A stretch of DNA of 5,413 nucleotides from Planctomycetota bacterium (GTDB lineage Bacteria; Planctomycetota; UBA1135), in contig NVWJ01000001.1 in NCBI GenBank assembly GCA_002746235.1, positions 279,443 to 284,855 on the forward strand. The letters run 5' to 3'. Positions within the stretch are counted from its first letter, which is position 1, and each line of letters starts with the position of its first letter. Of this stretch, positions 1-5,397 are shown piece by piece. Below the pieces are notes generated by a model. The model was not told the DNA's origin. It did not search any database and saw only the letters and a list, made by a program, of their open reading frames with translations. Both the position numbers and the translations under genes were made by a program.

Positions 1-841
1 CAAGACTGCGGTTGACATAAAACCCGCCGTCTAACCCGTAAGCCAAGGTTTGCAATTGATTCAAGGAATCGTAGCGCCACATGCGCTTTCCATCGATGCC
101 AACGTAAAACGTGTTCTCCACAGAGGCGCTGTATACGCCCCCGCCTTCACTGGTCCAAACCGCCGGGTTGTTCAGAGCCGGATCTGACCCATCCAGAATT
201 ACCGGGCCATCGCCAGCTTCGGTAATCGTGAGAGGTGCACCTGGAGTACCAGTCGGACCAAAATCGATACTCACCGATTGATGATAAGTGCCCGTGTGAA
301 TCATGACTTTGTCGCCAGGATTGGATTGATTCACCGCCTTCTGGATGGTTGCGTAAGGTTGCCCCACGCTTCCATTGCCGGTTTGGTCACTTCCGGTAGT
401 CGAGACATGAATCTCATTGCCCAGCGAAACTGGTACCATTTTGTCCCGAGTGATGATGGTTGAAACTTGTGTGGCATTGCGAATCCCATCTGGGTCAGTC
501 ACCACCACCCGCACTGTCACGCTAGTCAGTGGATCTAAATCGAACACCGTCCCCACAAAGCGATGTTTTCCAACTCGCGACATGCGGTGCATGGGCTGAA
601 AACCGGAACCGTTGATGTCGGCTTCTAGAATCGCAGTGGCATTGCGATTTCGATCGCCTTTAAAATCCACCTGCACTCCAACGTTATGAAACGTGGCATG
701 CGTCTGGATCCCGGTTACTTTGGTTTTGTCATTTCGAGATTGAGCGGAAAGACTGGCGTCCGGCGTGGCATGCGCAGGAGTGGCCATCCCAACCCAAAAC
801 GCGGCAATTGCCGCAAGGGAATTCTTGAGAGGTCGCTGCAT
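1..841 (-). CDS. Secreted right-handed beta-helix (DUF1565/pectate-lyase-fold) protein, 5' part only
   Basis: This reading frame has no stop from the ATG at 841 to the left edge, giving 280 residues; the C-terminus is missing. Residues 1-25 form a signal peptide: basic MQRPLK start, hydrophobic Ala-rich core, and cleavage probably after AHA at 23-25. Residues about 42-135 look like an Ig/Fn3-type module with GVQVDFKGDRNRNAT (55-69), FVGTVFDLDP (95-104) and VTDPDG (114-119). This arrangement recurs in front of beta-helix domains in Verrucomicrobia and Planctomycetes. A beta-helix entry follows: IHVSTTGSD (144-152), PYATIQKAV (162-170), GDKVMIHTGTYHQSV (176-190) and PVILDG (213-218). The role is probably extracellular or periplasmic carbohydrate binding or cleavage, but the catalytic part is not visible. 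In-frame codons upstream of 841 contain no ATG, GTG or TTG before a stop at 923-925, so the start is fairly firm although no clear Shine-Dalgarno precedes it. Family fold confident; activity unknown. Confidence 0.85.
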   Translation of the reverse strand, partial: MQRPLKNSLAAIAAFWVGMATPAHATPDASLSAQSRNDKTKVTGIQTHATFHNVGVQVDFKGDRNRNATAILEADINGSGFQPMHRMSRVGKHRFVGTVFDLDPLTSVTVRVVVTDPDGIRNATQVSTIITRDKMVPVSLGNEIHVSTTGSDQTGNGSVGQPYATIQKAVNQSNPGDKVMIHTGTYHQSVSIDFGPTGTPGAPLTITEAGDGPVILDGSDPALNNPAVWTSEGGGVYSASVENTFYVGIDGKRMWRYDSLNQLQTLAYGLDGGFYVNRSL

Positions 842-1071
842 AGTTTCAGTTTGGGCTACGATTCCAGAATGGTCAAGAGGTGAAGACGAGCTCGCAAAAA
901 ATATTGTTAGAGAAGTGAAATATTACCGAAACAACCCTTCCGCTCACCATGCCCTTCGGACTGGAAAATATATGCAGAGCCCATGGTTGGGCCGACCGCG
1001 GAGTCCATGAAAAACTAAATCCGAGCTTCCTAATGACATTCGATTTATTCCTACAACACGACAAGCCATTC

Positions 1072-1093
1072 GCCTCGGTTGGCGGCCTCGGTT
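1072..1093. repeat. 9-bp direct repeat GCCTCGGTT, two copies with 13-bp period
   Basis: GCCTCGGTT occurs at 1072-1080 and again, identical, at 1085-1093, with four bases between copies. The second copy ends immediately before the AGGA Shine-Dalgarno of the downstream gene. A 13-bp period is not a full helical turn. It could be a tandem operator half-site or a chance duplication; two copies alone do not decide. Confidence 0.5.
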
Positions 1094-1097
1094 AGGA
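1094..1097 (+). promoter_or_regulatory. Shine-Dalgarno AGGA for the 500-aa protein
   Basis: AGGA sits seven bases before the ATG at 1105, a normal spacing. Together with the signal peptide directly after that ATG, it fixes the start of the gene. Confidence 0.7.
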
Positions 1098-1104
1098 TGA
1101 AATC

Positions 1105-2607
1105 ATGCGCTTTTTCCTTTCTGCCCTTCTCGCACTCACAGGATTCTCATTTCTTTCCGCACAGGAGACTCCTAATGACTCGCCAACGGTAGTCGTCAGT
1201 GGACAGGGCATCGTCCAGAACCACGCTCTTTTGCGCGATCTCAAATTTGCGCTGGTCGCTTATCCGCTCACTCCAGATGAGGCGCAATACGCAAAGGAAC
1301 TTTTTCCAACTTTAGAATCTTGGGCGCGCATGAATCCAGGTTTATGGTTTGCAAACCAAGCCAAGGACAATCAAGTCGATGCTTATCTAGCCATGCCCGT
1401 TTGGCAAGAAGCCAACCTCGATGGACGCGCTATCTTGGCCTTACAATTGAAAGTTCAGTTGGTGGATGAATTTTTCTCCTACATTCTTGGAAATGAAGAC
1501 TATATCGACTACTCCCTCGATACGTTTATCGAACAGGCTCAGGACAAGTCCCTATCAGAACAGGAACAAGCTTCCGCCCAAGCCAAGATCGATTACTTTC
1601 GCTTGCTGAATGATAAGTTTAAAGCCCATCCGCTGAGTGACGTCGACGATTACAACTTTGCCCATATTGTGGGGTATGGTCTTGGTGAAAGGTCGGAAGC
1701 TCTCATGAAGCCTGAGGGACTACCTATACAGGGCCCATTGCTCTTCCAGTTTCCTGAAACACCCTTTGCCTTTCACGCGGGACCCGAGTGGGAAGACACC
1801 TTCCCAGGAAAAGAAGACAAAAACCGATTTCATATTCCCGACACTCTTCTGGTAGCCGACTTTTTCCAATTCACTCTCGAAGCTCCAAGAAATAAATGGG
1901 ATCTATTTTTCGCTCAAATAGCAGAACAGACGGTCAGTGCCAACGAAGGCTCTGAATTAATTGCATTTCAAAGCCTCCGCCCACACGGAGATGGGTTCCA
2001 TGCTTACTACGACGTTGTTTTTGCCGACGGCAATAAGCACATGGTCGTGCACTCTTGGATTCTAGATGGAGAGGTTTATCAACTTACCTTTCTCAACACC
2101 ACATTCCCATGGCAGCCAGCCAAAATCGTTTTGGATGAATTGCTCGCGAGTGTGAAAGCACCCGAACCACCTCAAGATTTGCTCGAAGCGCTGCCTCAAG
2201 CGCAGCTATTTCTTTCCGACGATTCCCCTTGGGTGGCCGACACTTCTGTCATCAGCGCTGCAGACTTCATCCTTAAACATGCCGACTCAAGTGCAAGCCT
2301 TAGCGTTACCGGCCTGGAGATGGGCGAAATGGAAGTGATTGAGGACTGGCTATTAGAAGTCATTGTCGAGCAAAACACGGATCGTATCCCCGGTGTGCGC
2401 GCGCTGGAATCTAAGTGGATTCCATTCAAAGGGAAACCATCGGCCTATACGGATTTGGAAGTATCAAAGGCCGACCAAAAGATGCGAGTCATGGTGATTC
2501 TGTATAAGGAATTGACCTTCATCGTAGTCATCGCAAGTGATTCTGAAGATTGGCAAAAAGCACTCCCTGCTGCGCTGGAAGTGCTTGATGCGATTGAGTT
2601 TTCTTAA
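1105..2607 (+). CDS. Exported protein of unknown function with a probable tandem C-terminal domain duplication
   Basis: I do not recognise a named family. The 500 residues begin with a signal peptide (MRFF, Leu/Ala/Phe core, probable cleavage after LSA at 17-19) and contain no lipobox cysteine there, so a soluble periplasmic or secreted protein is likely. Residues 20-245 have no motif I can name; 139-176 are strongly helical and rich in Gln/Glu/Ala. The C-terminal half seems to hold two related alpha/beta units, about 246-352 and 393-500. Each has a Tyr-x-Asp strand (YYDVVFADGNK at 301-311; YTDLEVSKADQK from 448), two hydrophobic strands (HSWILDGEVYQLTF; VILYKELTFIVV), and a final helix (LDELLASVKAP; LEVLDAIEFS). 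This pattern resembles PsbP/DUF1795-like folds, as an inference only. The ATG at 1105 has a good AGGA site. The gene is monocistronic by position: divergent from the gene on its left and convergent with rfbF. Sampled lines run near 43-52% G+C, below the sugar genes. Confidence 0.85.
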   Translation: MRFFLSALLALTGFSFLSAQETPNDSPTVVVSGQGIVQNHALLRDLKFALVAYPLTPDEAQYAKELFPTLESWARMNPGLWFANQAKDNQVDAYLAMPVWQEANLDGRAILALQLKVQLVDEFFSYILGNEDYIDYSLDTFIEQAQDKSLSEQEQASAQAKIDYFRLLNDKFKAHPLSDVDDYNFAHIVGYGLGERSEALMKPEGLPIQGPLLFQFPETPFAFHAGPEWEDTFPGKEDKNRFHIPDTLLVADFFQFTLEAPRNKWDLFFAQIAEQTVSANEGSELIAFQSLRPHGDGFHAYYDVVFADGNKHMVVHSWILDGEVYQLTFLNTTFPWQPAKIVLDELLASVKAPEPPQDLLEALPQAQLFLSDDSPWVADTSVISAADFILKHADSSASLSVTGLEMGEMEVIEDWLLEVIVEQNTDRIPGVRALESKWIPFKGKPSAYTDLEVSKADQKMRVMVILYKELTFIVVIASDSEDWQKALPAALEVLDAIEFS

Positions 2608-2611
2608 TCGC
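2590..2611. terminator. Possible hairpin terminator across the stop codon
   Basis: GCGATTGAG (2590-2598) pairs with CTTAATCGC (2603-2611) as a nine-base stem with one G-T wobble and a TTTT loop. It includes the TAA stop (2605-2607) of the 500-residue gene and lies between two convergent genes, where a bidirectional terminator would be expected. Neither strand has a T-run after the stem, so it is not a canonical intrinsic terminator and could be a chance hairpin. Confidence 0.3.
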
Positions 2612-2641
2612 TCAGGGATGATTCGGTTGAGAGCGCCGGTC

Positions 2642-3421
2642 TTACCAAACTTTCCACGGAGCCTGACCGCTGGCCCACATCTTCTCGAGCATATTCCACT
2701 CGCGGAAGGTGTCCATAGGTAGCCAGAAACCTTCGTGCTGAAACGCCATGAGTTGTCCATCGGCGGCAAGATTGCGCAGCGGCTCCTGTTCAAAGGTGAG
2801 ATCCTCGCGGTCATCTAGGTAGTCGAAGACTTCGCGGTTGAGCACGAAGTAACCACCGTTGATGGCACCCTGCCCCACTTCCAGCTTCTCCTTAAAAGCG
2901 GTAATCTGGCCATCGACAATGTCCAAATCGCCGAAACGACTTGGTGGACGCACTGCAGTTAACGTAGCAATTTTGCCGTGCGACTTATGAAACTCGACCA
3001 ACTTGTTGATATCGATATCGGCTAGGCCATCGCCGTAAGTCAGCATGAAGACATCGTCGGTGATGTACTTTTTGATGCGCTGCACCCGAGCTCCGGTGAG
3101 CGCCTCCAAACCGGTTTCGGCGAGATGCACCACCCAATCCTTTTCATCTTCCGCCTCATGCGCATGCGTTTGGATAGTGTTGTCGCCCAGACGCACGGTG
3201 ACATCGGCCATCTTCGCGCGATAGTTCATGAAGTACTCCTTAAAGTCCCAGGAACGATAGCCGAGACACGGAATGAACTCCCGGTGCCCAAAATGGCTGT
3301 ACGTCTTCATGATGTGCCAAACGATGGGGAATCCACCGATTGGGACCATTGGTTTTGGAACATTGGCCACTTCACCCTGGATTCGGGTGCCGCGACCACC
3401 GCAAAGGATGGCAACCTGCAT
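2642..3421 (-). CDS. rfbF: Glucose-1-phosphate cytidylyltransferase (CDP-glucose pyrophosphorylase)
   Basis: The enzyme joins CTP and alpha-D-glucose 1-phosphate to give CDP-glucose and pyrophosphate (EC 2.7.7.33), the first step to CDP-linked 3,6-dideoxy and other deoxysugars; it acts in the cytoplasm. The 259 residues match the usual length of about 257. Visible family features are the nucleotide-binding GGRGTR (8-13) with VPKPMVPIGG (21-30), WHIMKTYS (35-42), TGLEALTGARVQRI (103-116), the metal-site YGDG (129-132), ATLTAVRPPSRFG (152-164), INGGYFVLN (187-195), EPLRNLAADGQLMAF (213-227) and GFWLPMDT (231-238). Asp131 and Asp237 are at the positions known to bind metal in the Salmonella enzyme. 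Differences from Salmonella are minor (AETG for VDTG, GAR for GGR). The start at 3421 matches the family N-terminus, but no Shine-Dalgarno lies at normal distance; see the promoter entry. It is transcribed away from the SDR and glycosyltransferase genes that probably share its pathway. Very confident on function. Confidence 0.96.
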   Translation of the reverse strand: MQVAILCGGRGTRIQGEVANVPKPMVPIGGFPIVWHIMKTYSHFGHREFIPCLGYRSWDFKEYFMNYRAKMADVTVRLGDNTIQTHAHEAEDEKDWVVHLAETGLEALTGARVQRIKKYITDDVFMLTYGDGLADIDINKLVEFHKSHGKIATLTAVRPPSRFGDLDIVDGQITAFKEKLEVGQGAINGGYFVLNREVFDYLDDREDLTFEQEPLRNLAADGQLMAFQHEGFWLPMDTFREWNMLEKMWASGQAPWKVW

Positions 3422-3460
3422 GGCGGTAGTATATGCCTGCCTACCTCGTCTAGGACCACC
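3422..3460. promoter_or_regulatory. 39-bp divergent promoter region between rfbF and the SDR gene, with overlapping -10 boxes
   Basis: On the minus strand, TATACT (3428-3433) matches five of six bases of the TATAAT -10 consensus. With standard spacing its transcription start falls on 3421, the A of the rfbF ATG, which would make rfbF mRNA leaderless and would explain its missing Shine-Dalgarno. On the plus strand, TAGTAT (3427-3432) matches four of six and would start transcription near 3439, leaving a 22-base leader that contains the SDR's AGGA site. The two boxes overlap with a one-base offset, as in bidirectional bacterial promoters. No recognisable -35 box exists for either direction, so this is inference from spacing. 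Confidence 0.4.
3452..3455 (+). promoter_or_regulatory. Shine-Dalgarno AGGA deciding the SDR start
   Basis: AGGA lies five bases before the ATG at 3461. The open frame extends 112 codons further upstream, antisense through rfbF, so this site and the position of the Rossmann motif are what place the start at 3461. Confidence 0.65.
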
Positions 3461-4411
3461 ATGGCTGCTTCACTCCCCGACCTCTCCCCTCTCGCCGAAG
3501 GACGCGTACTTGTCGTCGGCGGCGGCGGATACATTGCTTCCCGACTCATCCCGCACCTCATGGAAATCGGCTGTGAACTCGCGGTGCAAACTTCTTATGT
3601 CGAACCGCTCAAGGGTTTAGAGTTGCAGGTGTTCGAGGGACCGGTTGCGAATCCAGCGATTCAACAAGCCATCCGCGATTACGATCCGACTTATGTGCTC
3701 GATCTTTCGGGCCGCACCGATCAATCGCACAGTCGCGACAATGACGATGCCATGGCGGAATCCCATTACGCCGCCGCCCGCCATTTGGGCCGCGCAATTC
3801 TGGATGGACCGTCGCTCAAGCGATGGGTGCACCTTGGGAGCAATGAGGAATACGGCAATAATCCGGTTCCATTCACCGAGGACATGCGCGAGGACCCGGT
3901 TTCTGCGTACTCGGTGGGCAAGGTCGCGGCAACGCATCATTTGAAGATGTTGGCTGATTACGAAAACGCACCCATCTGTATCGTGCGGCCGTTCGTGATT
4001 TACGGCATTGGCCAGGAACGCGGCTTGATTCCATTCCTCATCCGCATGGCCTTCGCCGACCAGGCTTTTGACACCACCGAAGGCAAGCAGACCCGCGATT
4101 TTCTCTGGGTCGACGACCTGGTCGATGGCATCTTGGCAGCTGCGGTGGCTGAGAATGTCCATGGCGAGGTCATCAACCTTGGTGCAGGAGTCGAAACTCC
4201 GGTGCGTGAGGTGGTAGAAACGGTTTGTCGTCATGGTGGCGGTGGACAGCCCAACTTTGGCGCCATGCAAATGCGCGATGGCGAAAGTCAGCGTTGCGTG
4301 GCGGATATCTCCAAAGCGAAACGCCTGCTTGGATGGGTGCCAACCATGGAGCTAGACGAAGGCCTCGGCAAAATGGTCGAAGCGGCTCGCGAGGCCTCCG
4401 CGCAAAGTTAG
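3461..4411 (+). CDS. NAD-dependent nucleotide-sugar epimerase/dehydratase/reductase (extended SDR), probably for a CDP-deoxysugar
   Basis: This 316-residue protein is an extended short-chain dehydrogenase/reductase acting on a nucleotide sugar in the cytoplasm. Visible features are the Rossmann beta-strand and dinucleotide loop VLVVGGGGYIAS (16-27), catalytic-site strand HLGSNEEYG (124-132) with Ser127, the YSVGK pair Tyr150/Lys154, RPFVIYGIG (176-184), TRDFLWVDD (211-219), INLGAG (238-243), FGAMQMRDGE (266-275) and the C-terminal LGW (290-292). The last segments resemble Salmonella CDP-abequose synthase RfbJ (FGAI-x-x-RD-x-E, then GW-x-P) as I remember it. With rfbF divergent next door, a CDP-4-keto-6-deoxysugar reductase or epimerase is my preferred reading. 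It is shorter than CDP-glucose 4,6-dehydratase (about 360 residues) and lacks that enzyme's TSDK site, so it is probably not rfbG. Odd points: the third glycine of GxxGxxG is Ala26. A start at 3461 gives the standard N-terminus. The next gene follows after 11 bases, indicating an operon. Fold certain; exact substrate unknown. Confidence 0.9.
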   Translation: MAASLPDLSPLAEGRVLVVGGGGYIASRLIPHLMEIGCELAVQTSYVEPLKGLELQVFEGPVANPAIQQAIRDYDPTYVLDLSGRTDQSHSRDNDDAMAESHYAAARHLGRAILDGPSLKRWVHLGSNEEYGNNPVPFTEDMREDPVSAYSVGKVAATHHLKMLADYENAPICIVRPFVIYGIGQERGLIPFLIRMAFADQAFDTTEGKQTRDFLWVDDLVDGILAAAVAENVHGEVINLGAGVETPVREVVETVCRHGGGGQPNFGAMQMRDGESQRCVADISKAKRLLGWVPTMELDEGLGKMVEAAREASAQS

Positions 4412-4422
4412 GCTTGGTAGTC

Positions 4423-5370
4423 ATGAGCGAACACCCCCGCTTCTCGGTCGTCATTCCCTCTTACGATGAAGAGCCGAACATTGTTGCTCTTGCCGAGCAG
4501 CTCAAGGCGACCTTTGCCAAAATGGGCGAAGAATCGTGGGAAGTGATTTGGGTGGAAAATGGTTCCAGCGACGGCTCCTTGGAGTTGCTGGAGAAACTGC
4601 ACCAGGAAGATGCTCGCTATAAATACCTTTCCCTGTCGCGCAACTTCGGTCACTCCGGTGCGGTGGCCTGCGGTTTAGATTTTGCCGATGGCGAGTTCGT
4701 AGTGATGATGGACGGCGATTTGCAAGATCCGCCCGCCATGATCGAAGAGTTCTACAAGAAGTTGTCCGAGGAAGATTTAGATGTGGTCTACGGCCAGCGC
4801 TTGAAGCGTGATAAAGAAGGCTTCATCAAGCGTACTTCCATGAAAATTTTCTATCGAGTGTGGAAACGCACCGCCTACATCCACGTACCGCTCGACGCCG
4901 GCAACTTCTGCCTCATGCGCCGCGATGTCGTGAATGCACTGTGTTCCATGCGCGAGCGCGGACGTTTCGTTCCTGGTCTGCGCGCCTTCGTCGGCTTTAA
5001 ACAGGACGGCATTGCTTTTGATCGTCCTGGACGCGCTGCCGGTGAAGAGAAAACAAACTTCTGGATTCTGTCTGGTATTGCGATTGAAGGATTGCTCGCG
5101 TTTTCAGTGTTCCCGCTGCGCCTATTGATGATTCTCGGCATGTTCGCGATTGGATTCTCCATCCTTGCAGCCATGTTCTTGCTGATTGGTAACTGGACCG
5201 ACATGTTGCACATGGGCAACGACATCTCCTACCTCACCGCACTGATGATTCTGATTGGCGGCACCACCATGTTTGGCATTGGGGTGGTTGGGGAATACGT
5301 CGGACGCATTTATCAGGAAGTGAAGCAACGCCCGATTTACGTGGTGCGGCGTCGCGGCATGGACTCTTGA
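4423..5370 (+). CDS. GtrB/DPM1-like family 2 glycosyltransferase, membrane-anchored
   Basis: The 315 residues match the usual length of bactoprenyl-phosphate glycosyltransferases, which move a sugar from a nucleotide donor to undecaprenyl phosphate at the cytoplasmic face of the inner membrane; the lipid-linked sugar is later used to decorate O-antigen, wall polymer or protein. The GT-A domain shows FSVVIPSYDEEPNI (7-20), WVENGSSDGS (43-52), LSRNFGHSGAV (71-81), the metal and donor motif MMDGDLQDPP (95-104), DAGNFCLM (158-165), RFVPGLRAFVGFKQ (181-194) and RPGRAAGEEK (201-210). Two membrane helices follow, about 232-256 and 268-289, then the family ending GEYVGRIYQEVKQRP (290-304). The first acidic motif is Glu-Asn-Gly-Ser where this subfamily usually has Asp-Asp-Gly-Ser. 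ATG 4423 gives the family-standard N-terminus; the frame stays open upstream, inside the SDR gene, but those residues are not part of the family. It has only a weak ribosome site and lies 11 bases after the SDR stop, so translation may be coupled. Sugar and acceptor are unknown. Confidence 0.93.
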   Translation: MSEHPRFSVVIPSYDEEPNIVALAEQLKATFAKMGEESWEVIWVENGSSDGSLELLEKLHQEDARYKYLSLSRNFGHSGAVACGLDFADGEFVVMMDGDLQDPPAMIEEFYKKLSEEDLDVVYGQRLKRDKEGFIKRTSMKIFYRVWKRTAYIHVPLDAGNFCLMRRDVVNALCSMRERGRFVPGLRAFVGFKQDGIAFDRPGRAAGEEKTNFWILSGIAIEGLLAFSVFPLRLLMILGMFAIGFSILAAMFLLIGNWTDMLHMGNDISYLTALMILIGGTTMFGIGVVGEYVGRIYQEVKQRPIYVVRRRGMDS

Positions 5371-5387
5371 ACACTCAAGCGTTGAAT

Positions 5388-5391
5388 GGAG
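5388..5391 (+). promoter_or_regulatory. Shine-Dalgarno GGAG for the gene at 5398
   Basis: GGAG stands six bases before the ATG at 5398, an ideal spacing. It favours that ATG over the in-frame ATG at 5386, which would overlap the site. Confidence 0.55.
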
Positions 5392-5397
5392 AAGCAA

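Larger units (their letters stand above)
842..1104. promoter_or_regulatory. Divergent intergenic region between the beta-helix gene and the 500-aa exported protein
   Basis: The 263 bp separate two divergent genes and must hold both promoters. An AT-rich patch lies at about 895-930. On the minus strand a weak pair can be read for the beta-helix gene: TTGTTT (929-934) as -35 and TCTAAC (906-911) as -10, with a 17-bp spacer. For the plus-strand gene, ATGACA (1033-1038) resembles a -35 box, but no good -10 lies at the right distance. Short open frames here have no coding features that I can recognise. The promoter assignments are guesses; the intergenic status is solid. Confidence 0.4.

Noticed and set aside
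686..1010. Plus-strand open frames of 65 and 81 codons overlapping the start of the beta-helix gene.
   Set aside because: They are antisense to the signal peptide and Ig/Fn3-like module of a well-supported gene and show no domain of their own.
873..1064. A 63-codon minus-strand open frame in the divergent intergenic region.
   Set aside because: No ribosome-binding site, no recognisable motif, and it would occupy the promoter region of two flanking genes.
3008..3019. Tandem palindrome GATATCGATATC.
   Set aside because: It lies inside rfbF and is simply the codons for the conserved Asp-Ile-Asp-Ile stretch after YGDGLA.
3433..3453. A six-codon open frame (MPAYLV) upstream of the SDR gene, considered as a regulatory leader peptide.
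   Set aside because: It would begin upstream of the predicted plus-strand transcription start near 3439, it has no ribosome site, and its content does not suggest attenuation.
3125..3460. Upstream extension of the SDR reading frame by 112 codons, making a 428-residue protein.
   Set aside because: It runs antisense through the 5' half of rfbF, which is certain, and its residues show no SDR features. The Rossmann motif begins 15 residues after the ATG at 3461, which has its own AGGA site.
3617..4270. A 217-codon open frame on the minus strand.
   Set aside because: It is exactly antisense to the conserved core of the SDR gene. The composition is shadow-like (His, Arg and Ile rich) and no family is recognisable.
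4225..4422. Upstream extension of the glycosyltransferase frame by 66 codons.
   Set aside because: It overlaps the conserved C-terminus of the SDR gene in another frame, and the family N-terminus (FSVVIPSYDEE) begins right after the ATG at 4423.
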